DNA from: Perognathus longimembris pacificus
Lineage: Eukaryota > Chordata > Mammalia > Rodentia > Heteromyidae
Length of the DNA: 64,000 nt
Reading direction: 5' to 3'
Assembly (NCBI RefSeq): GCF_023159225.1
Contig: NC_063162.1
Location: forward strand, 93,018,880 to 93,082,879
Under the pieces are notes generated by a model that was given only the letters and a program-made list of their open reading frames with translations, searched no databases and was not told the origin of the DNA. Every line of letters begins with the position of its first letter. Positions within the stretch are counted from its first letter, which is position 1. Both the position numbers and the translations under genes were made by a program. This document shows positions 53,100 to 64,000 of the stretch, in pieces.

Positions 53100-56000
53100 A
53101 AAAACAAAACTATTAACTTGTAGAGATACTTCAGAAAAGCTTGCAGAAGTCATGAGATGCAGGTTTGTCCCCCAATCTTATAATAGCTTTAAGAGCATTG
53201 GAAGCTACCTGATTTTCCCCTGCTGAGTGTGTAACCGGTTGAAAGCCATTACACACTTACTGGAATCTGTGACTCTTGACCTGGTAACCATCAAGTGCTG
53301 CCTTTCAGATGCCTGACATTGTAATCCTAGTTGAGTGGTACAGATTGGGGGTGACCTGTGATTTTCAGGTTTTCTTTTGATCTTCTGGCCCCTGGTTTGC
53401 TATAAGGCCACATGTGCAGTCCAGCACAAAAACTGTCCCTCATTCCCACCCCTCCTCCCATACCATCCCCGGAGGGCTGCCCACCTGCTCTCCTCCAGCC
53501 CCCTTTGAAGTGTAGTGAAGTAGGTCTCACTTTCACAGATCACCCCATCACTCACATCCCACTCTTCCTAACTTTTCCCATTGTCCATTAAAAAATAATA
53601 AAGACCAGGCACCTAGTTCAGACTGGGGAAACTAATGTGCGTTCTTGGCAACATCACTTGGATGAAAGGTGGTCACTGACCACATTGCTGGCTAACCAAA
53701 GAGCTCTTGGCAGAATTAAAATTTGTTGAATTCCCCTAGCTTACGATAGCTAAGCCAAGTAGTGATGTCGTACTGACTGATCTTGAGGACACCTGCCTGG
53801 AAGGCTGATGCACTTCATTCCACACAGGAATCTTTTCTGATCTGCAACAGGGAAGATTCATCTAGGTTGGCTTTTGAAATGTTACCATATGTTGAGAGTT
53901 AACATTATTGCTACAAATGGGAGTTTGCCAGTTAATTATTCATAAAAAAAACAAAAAACAAACAAACATATGGTGGAAAACGATCCCAAGTCTGAAGAAT
54001 ATAGTACCTTGGTGGCCAGAAGCTCTGGAGAGCAGTGGCTGTGGTACTTGTGGTACTAGTTGGTCCTTCACTTGCTGTGGTTGGTTTAAGGTTGCTCATG
54101 CTTTTCTTGGGCAGTGAGAATTTACTCCTCACCTCTAGTGATGCCATGAAGAAAAACCAAACTCTTGGTTTTGTTGCAATTCTTCCACTGATTTGCTCTT
54201 TCCCTCTGACACCTAGAAATGTACCAATCCTTACCATAACAGTTAATGTAACTCGAAATGTTGAGAAAGAGATAATAAAGGTGGAAGAGAAATTGTGATG
54301 TAATGGAGTGGGGAGGGGATGATTTATCTCTCTCCATGCTCCCTAGAATGGCACTATTATATTTTGGCATCAGGTGACAGTAGTCCTTGCCTGGGTTTGC
54401 TACCTTCAAGCCATCCATCCCAAGTTCCATGGAGCAATTGATTGTTTAGTAAAATGGAGGCAATGTTATTTACCCTATACATCTGACAAGGATTGTTAGA
54501 AACATCCAAGGAAAGGAACTGCTGTAAAAGGGAGACATTAAAGACCCATATCAACAAATCCATGGCATTTTTATTATTGCTGTGGCTGTCTGACCACGTG
54601 ACACCTTTGAACCCGTCCCTGTGTCTAGCTCTGTCAGAACAGTTTTGTTTGGTATCCTTGGAGTTTCTGAAATAATTCTTGGGATAAACTTTGAAGTTTG
54701 ATGTGACATAATAATATGGCTCATTCAAGTCATCACTTATTTTAAAAACAATGTTTCTGAGGATTTTCATTCTTCCAAATCTTAGCAGTAAGGCAGTGTA
54801 CATATTAAGTATGTTGACAAAGCTTGAGTTCTGGTGAATTGCTGCTAGAAGCATCTACTTTGGACCAGAGAGCTGGTAGCCCAGGGCAGCACAATAGAAT
54901 GGAGGTGCTAGTTTGAACCTACACTGTCTCCTGTGGCTGTGGAGGCCTCTAGCAATTGGGATTGTGGTAGCAGGCTACAAAAGTGGATATTTACAGGAGA
55001 AAAATACATACTTCACCCTATAATGAGGGAGTGAACAGTAAGTTTGGGCTGACAGCAGAGACTTTAACAGAAGAGGAAGGAACAGAAGTTAATGTGACAC
55101 CAATCACTCAAGTTTCCCCTGGCCCTAGCAAATGACAGGCCTTTGAGTAAAGCAGAGCAGAGAGGGTAGCACAGAAAGGCTCTCAGAGATGTGGGGGACT
55201 GGCAGCATTGGGGACTGAGGAACAGGAAAGAGTGCACTTTGTCACTCTATTTTGGACCTAGGAAATTGGTGTGTGCCTGCACCCTCCCATGTGTGTATCT
55301 CTGTGTGTAAGAAGGTTGTATTGGATGAGGCACTACATAGAGGCTGTTTGTCCTAAGATAAGGAGTGAAGGTAGAGCCACAGATCCCTTGTTTTGTGGAT
55401 TTTGTTTTTGTAGTTGTTAGGGACTGGCTTTTGTCTAGGTGCATGCATGAGGCTATGAGTTGCTTAATGCTAAAGAATAGACATTAATTGTTTTAACAAC
55501 TTGAAAACAGCAGTGTTGACGTAATTGACATTTAATAAAGTATATCAAACAATGATTCAGTTGGTACAAGTTCATGTAACACGTATTTTACAACTGAAAG
55601 GACAAGAACGTGGGGAGGGGGTAGTAATCAGGTGACTTTTGCTAAGGAGAGACAGGTTAATTAATTTAATAAATTGGACACGGGGTGGGGGGGGCGGTAC
55701 AAAAGATAGCCCCGGAGGGATTTCTGCCAGGTGGGTTGAGTGATAAGCCAACCCGGTTGGGCCGTTAGCCCACCAGTCCTGTCATTAATCCCATGCATTG
55801 AGGACGACCCCATCACCTGCAGCCCTGCTGCCTACATTGTAGCAGGATATCCAAATGATACTCACTCCCCTGACCTTTTCCAGGCCAGATGTTGGAAGAC
55901 TTTGCAGTTCCTGGATGAAACTTCCCTTTATCTTCTTGATTTACTGCACCTTCTATCTGATGATCAAAAGGAACCTCTAATAATGCTGTCAGAGACATCT

Positions 56001-56690
56001 GAGAAGGCCTCGGGAGGATATTTATACCCCACAGCTCTGGCCTCAGTCTGCTCAGTGTATCAGCAACTCATGTCCTATAGCCCTAAAACTCATCTCTGCT
56101 CACACTGATATTCCTTTCCTTGGATCTTTGAAGAGCAGACCTCTCTTAAGGTGATGCCCGAGTGCAGCCCCTTGGTGGGAGATGCACAGGTGCAGAGATG
56201 AACTATAGGGAGGCATTTCAGCCCTTCCATGTCCTGAGATTCTTTTATGTCCTGCTTAGTGTGTACTGGGAAAGATTGCCGGTCCTATCTACACTCCCCC
56301 ACCTATCACACACAGTAAAAAGCTTTGGGAAATGAAAATCTGTGTGGTAAGAAGTAAAATATCGGCTATTTAAAGATAAGTATTTACTTTTAGAAGAAAG
56401 ACAAGGAACATTTTCCTTAAAATGGGGAAAGCTGTTATAGGACTCAAGAGTAAGAATGAACTTGCTAGAACATTTGGAGAAATGCACATTTAGGAATAGA
56501 GCGGATTATTTCCTCCCAGTCCTTGCCCTGTGTCTGGGTTGTAAAAATAACCTCACTGAAAAATGAATGCTGGTCATTTTAGTCCCAATCACCAAATCAC
56601 ATAGCCTATGTTCTTGAAGTTAATCAGAAAATACTTGTTCGGATTTTAGATAAGACTACTGATCGGTGAGTGTTTATTCTTAGTTATTAA
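53100..56690. other. Intergenic, no recognised gene; several unexplained open frames
   Basis: 3.6 kb without a recognised SINE, LINE or RNA. Open frames at 54854-54357 (minus, 165 codons) and 55740-56108 (plus, 122 codons from a GTG) have no recognisable domain, and the first overlaps frames on the other strand. The second lies in a slightly GC-richer patch (CCGGTTGGGCCGTTAGCCC) that could be part of an old LTR. I would not annotate either as a gene. Confidence 0.4.
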
Positions 56691-56705
56691 GACAAACAAA
56701 CACAG

Positions 56706-56897
56706 GGGCTGGGAATATGGCCTAGTGGTAGAGTGCTTGCCTCATATTCATGAAGCCTCAGGACCACATAAACAGAAAAAGCCAGAAGTGGTACTGTGGC
56801 TCAAGTGTTAGAGTACTAGCCTTGAGCACAAAGAAGCCAGGGACAGTGCTCGGGCCCTGAGTTCAAGGCCGAGGACTGGCAAAAACAAAAAACAAAA
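56706..56897 (+). mobile_element. IDL-Geo SINE
   Basis: Forward: GGGGCTGGGAATATGGCCTA, a deletion in the B-box region (GAAGCCTCAGGACCACATAA), GAAGTGGTACTGTGGCTCAA, GGGCCCTGAGTTCAAGGCCG. It runs directly into another SINE. Confidence 0.88.
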
Positions 56898-56901
56898 CCA
56901 T

Positions 56902-57128
56902 AGCCAGATGCTGGTGGCTACCACCTGTAGTCTTAGCTACTCTGGAAGCTGAGACCTGAAAACTGGTTCAAATCTAACCTAGACAGAAGTCTCTGAGATT
57001 CTCTAATCAGCCAGGAAACTGCCAGACTGGAGACATGGCTTGAGTAGTAGACCTCTAGCTGTAAATAAGAAAGCCGAGTGAGAGCATGAGGCCCTAAGTT
57101 CATGGTACTGGCACATGCGCACACACGT
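56902..57128 (+). mobile_element. B1-Geo SINE
   Basis: Forward: AGCCAGATGCTGGTGGCTAC, GGAAGCTGAGACCTGAAAAC, GACATGGCTTGAGTAGTAGA, GAGGCCCTAAGTTCATGG. The A tail of the previous SINE is its 5' neighbour. Confidence 0.75.
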
Positions 57129-57344
57129 TGGCTGTAGTATTGTTAACTCTGAAGAAAAATACATGCAACACCATTTTGTATGAAATTTTGTAGGAAATAC
57201 ATGTTCTTTCAGGAACAGCTGTTGTCTGTGCTACCACTGAGCTACACTCCAACTCCCACCTTCAAACTGCTTTGTTACCCATGTCAGGTGTCTGCAAAGA
57301 AGTTAATATTTTTCTTCTATTGCCAAAATTTTGTTTAAATGACT

Positions 57345-58005
57345 CTTGAAAATGTGGTACATAGGCACAATTGAATTCTATGCTTCTATCAGAAAGAATG
57401 GCATTGCCCAATTCATAAGGGAATGGAAAGACTTGGAAAAAAGTCATACTAAGTGAAGTGAGCCAGACCCAAAGTAACATCGACTCTCTGGTTTCTATTG
57501 GTAATAATTAGTACATGTCTAGGATAGTCCTAGCAGGAGATCACAGTAGCTTAATAGCTGTGTACATATGAACACATAAGATGATGGTAAATGAAATGAA
57601 CTCCAAGTTATGGGAATAAGTGGTTTATCATTGTTGTTTTTCAACATACTTCTGAAATTATGCCTTTTTCTTTTGTTGTTCCTCCCTATGGTTTTACCCC
57701 TGATGTCACTGTAACTGATTATGGTACCTTGGGTATTGTCAATATGTTTATTGGAACTAGGGAAGGAAAGGTGAACATCAAAATGGAGAGACAAAGGGTA
57801 AAAGGTGAACCAAAGCAACAGCAATATCTAGAAAACAATATGCTGTAAACCAACTGTACAACTAGGGAGGGAGGATTGGGCAGGAGGGAACGTGGGAGAA
57901 AAATGAGGGAGGAGGTTACAAGTTTGACAAGAAATGTACCCACTTCCTTACGTATGTAACTGTAACCCCTCTGTACATCACTTTGACAATAAATACATTT
58001 TTAAA
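57345..58005 (+). mobile_element. 5'-truncated LINE-1
   Basis: Forward: AAAATGTGGTACATAGGCAC and ATGCTTCTATCAGAAAGAAT from the end of ORF2, AAGTGAAGTGAGCCAGACCC, then 3' UTR (GAACACATAAGATGATGGTA, TTTATTGGAACTAGGGAAGG, GTAACTGTAACCCCTCTGTA, CACTTTGACAATAAATAC). Diverged; ORF2 is broken. Confidence 0.85.
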
Positions 58006-58114
58006 AGTTACCACCAATAAAACAATAATTAACAATAATAAACTATTTACTATTAAAAATTCTCTTGAAATTAAGTTATATTTTCTCAGTGTAAGTCTAG
58101 TTTATTATTTTTTA

Positions 58115-58340
58115 GGTCCTGGGGTTGAAGGCAAAGGTGCTCTAATATTTAAGCCACACCTCTGGCCCTTTTTACTGTTACTTTTGAGGTAGTATCATTT
58201 TTGAGACCCAGCCAAGCTTGGACTGCAATCCTCCTATTTGTGCTTCCCCCATTCTTTTGGGAATGGCAGGCACACCTCTGCACCCAGCCATTGTCCTTTC
58301 CCTGTGGCTAGGATAACAGATGTACACCGCCTTGCCCAGC
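58115..58340 (-). mobile_element. Degraded SINE(s), B1-like
   Basis: GTCCTGGGGTTGAAGGCAAAG, GACTGCAATCCTCCTATTTG, GGCAGGCACACCTCTGCACC suggest a reversed SINE; a second end repeats at ACAGATGTACACCGCC. Confidence 0.45.
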
Positions 58341-58382
58341 CATTAAATGACAGAAGCTGGTGAAAATTTTATGCCAAGGGGT

Positions 58383-58475
58383 GGAGGGAGGGCTAGCCTT
58401 GAACAATACTTCTCAAATCTCTACCTCCCAAGTAACTAGGATTATAAGGCATGAGCCACTGTCCCCAGCCTGGTA
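58383..58475 (-). mobile_element. B1 fragment
   Basis: Reversed: GGGCTAGCCTTGAACAATAC, TCTACCTCCCAAGTAACTAG, GGCATGAGCCACTGTCCCCA. Confidence 0.6.
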
Positions 58476-58482
58476 CTAGTTT

Positions 58483-58712
58483 GTTTTTTCCAGTCTTGGG
58501 CTTGAACTCTGGGCCTGGGTATTGTCCCTAAGCTTTTGTGCTCAAGGCTAGCACTTTATCACTTGAGCCAAAGCACCCACTTTGGGCCTTTTGTGTTTAA
58601 TTAGAGATTAGAGTCTCATGACTTTCCTGCTGAAACTGCCTTAAACCTCAGTCCTCAGATTCAGCTTCCTGAGTAGCTAGGATTATAGGCGTGAGCCACT
58701 AACACCCAGTGG
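58483..58712 (-). mobile_element. B1-Geo SINE
   Basis: Reversed: CAGTCTTGGGCTTGAACTCT, TGTGCTCAAGGCTAGCACTT, TTAGAGATTAGAGTCTCATG, TGAGTAGCTAGGATTATAGG, CACTAACACCCAG. Confidence 0.85.
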
Positions 58713-58729
58713 TATGAGCTATTTTTAAA

Positions 58730-58860
58730 TCATTTGGGAAACTTGTGAAAATGCAGACTTGGTACTGACAGCCTCTAAAGCAGAATTTTGGAATTTACAT
58801 TTTAATAGGCATTTATGCCATCCTGTCCCCTGTACCACTGAAGCTTGGTATCATTCTTTT
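58730..58860 (+). mobile_element. hAT-type (MER5-like) relic
   Basis: GGGAAACTTGTGAAAATGCA, CTAAAGCAGAATTTTGGAAT, TTACATTTTAATAGGCATTT fits the 'aacttgttagaaatgcag..tgcattttaacaag' repeat of mammals. Confidence 0.45.
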
Positions 58861-58864
58861 ATTG

Positions 58865-60115
58865 TGTTATTAGTGTTTGCTGCACAATTGAGCAGCTGTC
58901 CTGAGAGCTAATATTGGTAGGAAGGAAGCCTTTGGTGGTAAAGGGATATGGGGACAAGCTCAAAGAGAGGGAAAAAGGAGGAAAGATCAAAATGGAGGCA
59001 TTTGGCCTTTTTCATGCTTGGAATTTGATATTTTCGAAAGTTTGGATGGCATTTTAGAATGTGCAGAAGTAATGAAGAAATTAAAAGTTCAGAATCTTCG
59101 ACAAACTGGAAAGAACAGAGAAAACACCCTACCTAATAATGGAGAAGTGATGGCTGGTCACTTAGAAATAATATAAAGACATAATAGTAAAAGATGATGC
59201 AAAACTTCATAACACCATCTTATAGACTAACATACATGAAAAAAATCTTAAGCAAAATTTATTGAGAGTTTAACAGAAAAATGATGAAAGGTACCTAACA
59301 TGTTAGGAAGTGACTGATAAAGTAGAATTGTGGCTGCCTTTGGATAGGAAGTTATAACTGGATATGACATAGCAAGGTTTTGAGGCTACAGGAAATGGTT
59401 TATCTGGATCAACATGGTGGTCATATGGGGAGGATTTGATTTCAGAAAGCTTATCAAACTACCCTTATAATTTGTACTTTTCAATGTGAATGTTATACTT
59501 TAAGGAAAATACACTATCAAATTCAGTTGAGATAGAAACTGAAAAGTGTGTTTGCTTTCCTCTCATTTCATTCCTTCTCTTTCTTGGCTCTGTATTGACT
59601 TTGAGTTTGCTTCTGTGTTTCCGCCTCAATCAGATCAGTGAACTTTGAGCAGGAAGGACTTGAGGTCCATTTGGCAAAGGCTCAAGATGTTGAAGTAGAG
59701 CTGGGTTTTCATTTGGAATGCGTCAAACTGCTGGATTTGTTTGCAAGTCTGTAAGTCAGGGGCTTGTAGGAGAGGGGCCAGCTCAGTCAGCAAAGGGGTT
59801 CTGAAGAATTTCTGGTTCTAAATGCTTGGTGGGCAGAAGTTACATCAATTTGACAAAGGGGGATGGGTAGCACTGAGAGGACACCAGCTGCCAGCAGCTT
59901 CCCTGAACATTTTGCTTTTAAACTTTGTCATGGCTACCAGCCTCTGAGGCTTACCAATGGAGTAATAACTTCAATTGATTGGATCTTAAAGGTAGAATGG
60001 GGTAGCCATGTATAAATACAAAAAAATACCCTTTCATTCGTGGGAGACACATATGTTACATATATATACTTGCTTAAAAGTCTCCAAACATTGTTTACTT
60101 AATTTGCAGGGGAAA
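58865..60115. other. Intergenic, nothing recognised
   Basis: No gene, RNA or clear repeat. Confidence 0.45.
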
Positions 60116-60119
60116 AAAA

Positions 60120-60323
60120 TCTATAAGGTTGGGTGCTAATGACTCAGTCCTGTTATCCTAGCTACTTGGGAGGCTGAGATCTAAGATTACAGTTCACAGA
60201 CAGCCTAGGCAGGAAAATCTGTGAAGATTTATCTCCAAGTAACCAGCAAAAAGCTGGAAGTAGAGCGATGACTCAAGTAGTAGAGTGCACACAAGAGCTG
60301 GAGGCCCAGAACACAAGCCTCAG

Positions 60324-60328
<5 letters not shown>
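60120..60328 (+). mobile_element. B1-Geo SINE
   Basis: Forward: GGTTGGGTGCTAATGACTCA, CTACTTGGGAGGCTGAGATC, CAGCCTAGGCAGGAAAATCT, GCGATGACTCAAGTAGTAGA. Confidence 0.8.

Positions 60329-60368
<40 letters not shown>
60329..60368. repeat. (AC)n microsatellite
   Basis: About nineteen AC units, the tail of the preceding SINE. Confidence 0.95.
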
Positions 60369-60370
<2 letters not shown>

Positions 60371-60419
60371 AGAACAGTTAAATCTTATAGAAGCTGAAAA
60401 AGTTAATCATTGAGTTTCT

Positions 60420-61240
60420 CACTTCTGGGTTGTATAAATTGGTTTCATAGAGATCCCAGTACACCAGCACCTCACCCATTAATTGATGAGCACTATTTGG
60501 ATGATTTTAAAAAATGTAGCTACTGTATGCAGTACGAGCCTTCAAGTACACATTTTTGCATAGCATATGGTTTCAGTCATCTTGAGTGTGTGTACTTGGG
60601 AATGGAATTATTGCCTTCACAATTTTGTGAACTTTGCCAACTATGTACTCCAGCAGCTGTACTGTGTAACAGTCCTTCAGTTATGTGTAGACTTCTATTC
60701 TCCACAGCATTGTCACTTGTGCATGTGTGTGTATGTTTCTAGACCATCCTAATGGGTTTGAAGTAGTACCTCATTACACTTTTGCTTTCCATTCTTCTAG
60801 TGAATATAATGTTGAATGTCTTATCATGTTTTTATTGGTCATTTGCATATCATTTGATGCACAATTTTGATGTCATTCAACTTTTTGCCTATTTGAAAAT
60901 TGTTGTTTTACTCTTTGAGTTCTAACAGTCCTTTATAGAATCTAGATATTAGACCTTTATCAGATATGTGTTATAATTTTTCCTATTCTGTAGGCAGTCT
61001 TTTAGTTTCATGACAGTGCCCTTTGAAGTATGAAATTGCTTAAGTGTAATGAAGTCCAATGTGCGTATTTTTTGCTACCCATGTTATATCTAAGAAACCA
61101 TTGCCTAATCCAAAATTGCAAGTATTTATACTGACTTTTTCTTCCAATAGTTTTATAATTCTAGTTCTTATTGTAGTATCATGATCCAGTTTGATCTGAT
61201 CCAGTTTGAGTTATTTTTTGTTAAAAGAATGTTAAAACCC
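60420..61240 (-). mobile_element. Old LINE-1 (L1M-type) ORF2 3' region
   Basis: Reversed: TACTTGGGAATGGAATTATT, ACTTTGCCAACTATG, CCATCCTAATGGGTTTGAAG, TAGTACCTCATTACACTTTT, TCTAGATATTAGACCTTTAT, GAAACCATTGCCTAATCC, GATCCAGTTTGAGTTATTTT. Long but fully decayed. Confidence 0.75.
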
Positions 61241-61261
61241 TTGTCAAAAAACAAAGGATAG

Positions 61262-61497
61262 CTGTTCAGTAGTGGCTCGTGCTTGTCATCCTAGCTATTC
61301 TTAGATATCAGCCTCCTGAGTAGCTGGGATTACAGGCATGAGCCACCAGTGCCCACATATACAGCCTTGCTTTTTGCTAGTTAATTGGAGATGGAGTCTT
61401 GTGAACAATTCTTTCCAGGTTGGCTTTGAACATTGATCCCCTAGATCTGTCTTCTGAGTATCTATGATTGTAGACGTTAGCCACTGGCATTGGGTTA
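61262..61497 (-). mobile_element. Two abutting SINE remnants
   Basis: ATCAGCCTCCTGAGTAGCTG, GGATTACAGGCATGAGCCAC (first, ending near 61355), then TTAATTGGAGATGGAGTCTT, TTCTGAGTATCTATGATTGT, TTAGCCACTGGCATTGGG (second). Both reversed B1 halves. Confidence 0.65.
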
Positions 61498-61499
61498 TA

Positions 61500-62245
61500 G
61501 TTAAATCTCTTCAGACTATATAGGAATTTTATGTACATCTTGGTAATAAGAAATAAGACACTTATGCTATTTTCTCTGAGCAGAGGCACACAGAAACATT
61601 TGTTTTCCAAATGAGCATTTTGTAAAACCTGTTCTTCAGACTTTTCTCACTATAGTTCTGAAATTCATTCAGTCACTTTCTTTTTGTGCAGGTAGAATCT
61701 AAGGTATAAATTGCTTGTATAAAAGATACTTTAGCCCTGTGGATAGGACATAAATGATAACAGTGTTATATGTCTCTTATGAAGTTTTGCAGTTTTCAAG
61801 GTCCCAGGGATAGGTATTAAATGGTCAGAAAATATTAACCAACTGATACTCTGTTTAAATTCCCATAACATCCAGGGTTGAAGCTGGAAGGATTTGTGGT
61901 GTGGCTATTTATTGTGCTGGTATCATTCTATTGATCTCTGAGAAGACACAAAGTGCCTTTTTCTGAGATTGTCCTTACGGCAGTGTAGAGTCTCACCACA
62001 ACTAAAGGCTAAAATCCTTCAAATTGACCTGTTTGGGGCTAAGTAGCCAGGGAGCCAAGACCACTGGCCTCTTCCCTCCTAAAGACCACAATTGTTGAGC
62101 AGCATTGCCCTCTAGTGAACAAACATAAAAATGACAAGTTGGAAAAAGATGGCTCAGTGTACATCTATAGACACCTAAATGTTGCAAGCCACCTGTATCT
62201 ACCACATTTGTTCACATAAGCCTCTTCAGCCTTACTTTTTTAATT
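61500..62245. other. Intergenic, nothing recognised
   Basis: No gene or clear repeat. Confidence 0.45.
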
Positions 62246-62249
62246 AGTT

Positions 62250-62362
62250 TTTTTTTAGACAAAGTCACACTATATATCTCAGGCTAGCCAGATACTCTTG
62301 ATCCTCCTGACTGCCTTTCAAGTTCTGGGTTTACAAGCATGCGTAGCCACACCCAACTCTCC
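62250..62362 (-). mobile_element. B1 SINE monomer
   Basis: Reversed: T tract, GACAAAGTCACACTATATAT, CTCAGGCTAGCCAGATACTC, CAAGCATGCGTAGCCACACC. Confidence 0.7.
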
Positions 62363-62364
62363 AT

Positions 62365-63010
62365 GACTGAGTTTTACCCAAAAAGAACAAGAAGATTCCT
62401 AGTATTCTAGTCATTATAATTATAGGATTCGAATATGTTCTCAGTGATTTAATATTTCTTATCTTAATACGTAAAAGTATTTCACAATTAATGGCTTTTC
62501 CTCGGTCACTCTGAAAGTTTTGTTACAGCAAGAAATATATCATAGTAAAATGGACATAGATTGTCATTTTGGGCAAGGAAGCTTCTCCCACTCTTTCTGT
62601 GGTTGAAAATCCTGAATCCTGGAGAAGAGATCACGAGCACAGGGTGGGGAAACCTTGTCTCCTGTATCCCCTCCCAGCTCTCTTGTGCCATGCATGCCCT
62701 TTGCAAGTCAGAATATGCCAGGCTGCATGTATGGGATTTGTTCACACATTAATTTTATACATGTTTTCATTGATGGCAGTTTCCAGAGCTGTCTCTTTTT
62801 ACATTTAAATTTATACTCCAAAATAAAAGAGTTGAATATGTGGGTACAAAATAAACAGGTCTTACATAGAAATGGGTTGTTCTGAGTTCACTTTGACTTT
62901 CTCCTCCTTGAGTGAGCCAGCTGCTGTAGGGAAATTATCTATATAACAGGAAAGACCGCAGTTGGTGTGAAGCCCAAGGATGGGCCATTCCAGTTTTACT
63001 TTTGTTGTTT
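62365..63010. other. Intergenic, nothing recognised
   Basis: No gene or clear repeat; overlapping frames in all three + phases near 62.6 kb are random. Confidence 0.45.
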
Positions 63011-63014
63011 CCTT

Positions 63015-63100
63015 TTTCCCTCCCTCCCTCCCTTCCTCCCTCCCTTCCTCCCTCCCTTCTTCCCTCCCTCCCTCCCTCCCTTCCTCCCTTCCCTCTTTCT
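63015..63100. repeat. (TCCC)n/(CTTCC)n pyrimidine tract
   Basis: About 85 bases of only C and T on the + strand in CCCTCCCTCCCTTCCT-like units. Confidence 0.95.
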
Positions 63101-63106
63101 TTACTC

Positions 63107-63107
63107 G

Positions 63108-63162
<55 letters not shown>
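63107..63162. repeat. (GT)n microsatellite
   Basis: About 26 GT units next to the pyrimidine tract; the longest dinucleotide repeat in the 3' half. Confidence 0.95.
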
Positions 63163-63164
<2 letters not shown>

Positions 63165-63234
63165 CAGAGCTTAAACTCAAGGTCCAACATTTGCTATGCA
63201 GGTGTCCTACCAAATAACCTATGCCTACAGCACT
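63163..63234 (-). mobile_element. SINE remnant
   Basis: Reversed: CCAGAGCTTAAACTCAAGGT, AACCTATGCCTACAGCAC; short ID/Geo-like end with the (GT)n as tail. Confidence 0.45.
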
Positions 63235-63274
63235 TTTTGCTCTGATCATTAGCTGTCTATTCCTTTGTCTATTT

Positions 63275-63500
63275 ATTTGTCAATATTGGAGCTTGAACTC
63301 TGGGACTAGAGCTCTAGCTGGCCTTTTCACTAATGGCTGGGGCTTTACCACTTTGTGCCACGCCTCCACTTCCAGCTTTTTGCTGGCTGTTTAGAAGTAA
63401 GTCTCATGGGTTTTTCCACTGGAGCTGGCTCTGAGCCTCAATCCTCTCATTTCAGCCTCTTGAGTAGCTAGGATTATAGTCATGAGCCACCAGCACCCCA
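63275..63500 (-). mobile_element. B1-Geo SINE
   Basis: Reversed: CAATATTGGAGCTTGAACTC, ATGGCTGGGGCTTTACCACT, CTTCCAGCTTTTTGCTGGCT, TGAGTAGCTAGGATTATAGT, GAGCCACCAGCACCCC. Confidence 0.8.
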
Positions 63501-63622
63501 CTTGCTCTTGTTACTTTTGAGATGGGATCTGTTTTTGTGAGGACTAGCTTAGACCATGATCCTCCTATTAATGCATCCTCTTTTGGCTGTGATTACAAGC
63601 ATACACCAACACAGACAGGTAA
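63501..63622 (-). mobile_element. Second B1-like remnant
   Basis: TGAGATGGGATCTGTTTTTG, TTAGACCATGATCCTCCTAT, GATTACAAGCATACACCAAC: a reversed B1-type piece directly after the previous SINE. Confidence 0.55.
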
Positions 63623-63647
63623 TTTTTGTTTGTTTTAAATCTTGCAG

Positions 63648-63855
63648 GAATCTTTGTAGCAGTTTCCAGAATGACTGTACCAATTTACATTTCTAACAAG
63701 AACATCCAAAGGGTTACCTTTCCTTAACATCTTTGCTGGCATTGTTACCCATTGAATTTTTGCTCATAGGCATTGTAACAAGAATAATGTAACATCTCAG
63801 GTGATTTTGGTTTGCATTAGTGACAAATGATGCAGAATACCCTTTCCTATAAGTG
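63648..63855 (-). mobile_element. Old LINE-1 (L1M-type) fragment
   Basis: Reversed: GTTTCCAGAATGACTGTACC, AATTTACATTTCTAACAAGA, TTTCCTTAACATCTTTGCTG, TTTTGGTTTGCATTAGTGAC are the familiar blocks at the end of old ORF2. It runs towards the window edge. Confidence 0.7.
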
Positions 63856-64000
63856 ATGGAAATAATTTGTTGGTAACCAGGGTTAGAGGGCCAGTGGATT
63901 ATAGCAGTACTGTTAAAGGGATCCTTACCCCAGTGCCCTTTTCTGTTTCCCCCACTCCATGCGCTTCACTTTGTGAAATAGCTCTCATCAGGTAGGAGTA

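Noticed and set aside
62935..63249. Frames of 60-100 codons rich in PSLP, EGGR or HT/CV repeats
   Set aside because: They are translations of the CT and GT microsatellites at 63015-63162.

Overview
This is a mammalian, almost certainly rodent, nuclear genome window. The best clue to the host is the SINE content. About a dozen copies of a two-part SINE have an ID-like (tRNA-Ala-like) left half and a second half with its own A-box-like and B-box-like stretches. This is the architecture I know as IDL-Geo, described from kangaroo rats, pocket mice and pocket gophers (Geomyoidea). Many more SINEs pair a 7SL/B1-like left half with the same right half. I therefore infer a geomyoid rodent; the species cannot be told from sequence alone.

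Positions 1 to about 22,600 hold the 3' end of one protein gene on the + strand, SNX13 (sorting nexin 13). Six GT-AG exons (9809-9970, 11203-11274, 14076-14221, 14787-14855, 16763-16875, 19105-19352) join in one frame into the last 269 residues and a stop codon. They cover the linker after the PX domain and the whole sorting-nexin C-terminal domain. The exons for the PXA, RGS and PX domains must lie upstream of the window. Positions 1-9808 look like intron, filled with SINEs, LINE-1 pieces and an RPL26 processed pseudogene. The 3' UTR follows the stop codon, is free of SINEs, and carries several AATAAA signals, the last strong one at 22574.

From about 22,600 to 64,000 I recognise no functional gene. 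This part is intergenic (in human the neighbour on this side of SNX13 is AHR, some distance away). It holds old and young LINE-1 fragments, IDL-Geo and B1-Geo SINEs, B1, MIR and MER5-type relics, a GAPDH processed-pseudogene fragment (28.4-28.7 kb), two opposite-facing solo LTRs of one class-II (ERVK-like) endogenous retrovirus family (33.3 and 37.8 kb, each with a 6-bp target duplication), and many microsatellites.

The most interesting observation is a LINE-1 with a twin-priming-type inversion at 13032-14046. Its 3' end lies about 30 bases before the splice acceptor of an SNX13 exon. It appears to have pushed the old branch-point candidates about 1 kb away and brought a sense AATAAA next to the exon. 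I found no CRISPR, operon, viral gene or undescribed protein system; this is an ordinary, repeat-rich mammalian locus.
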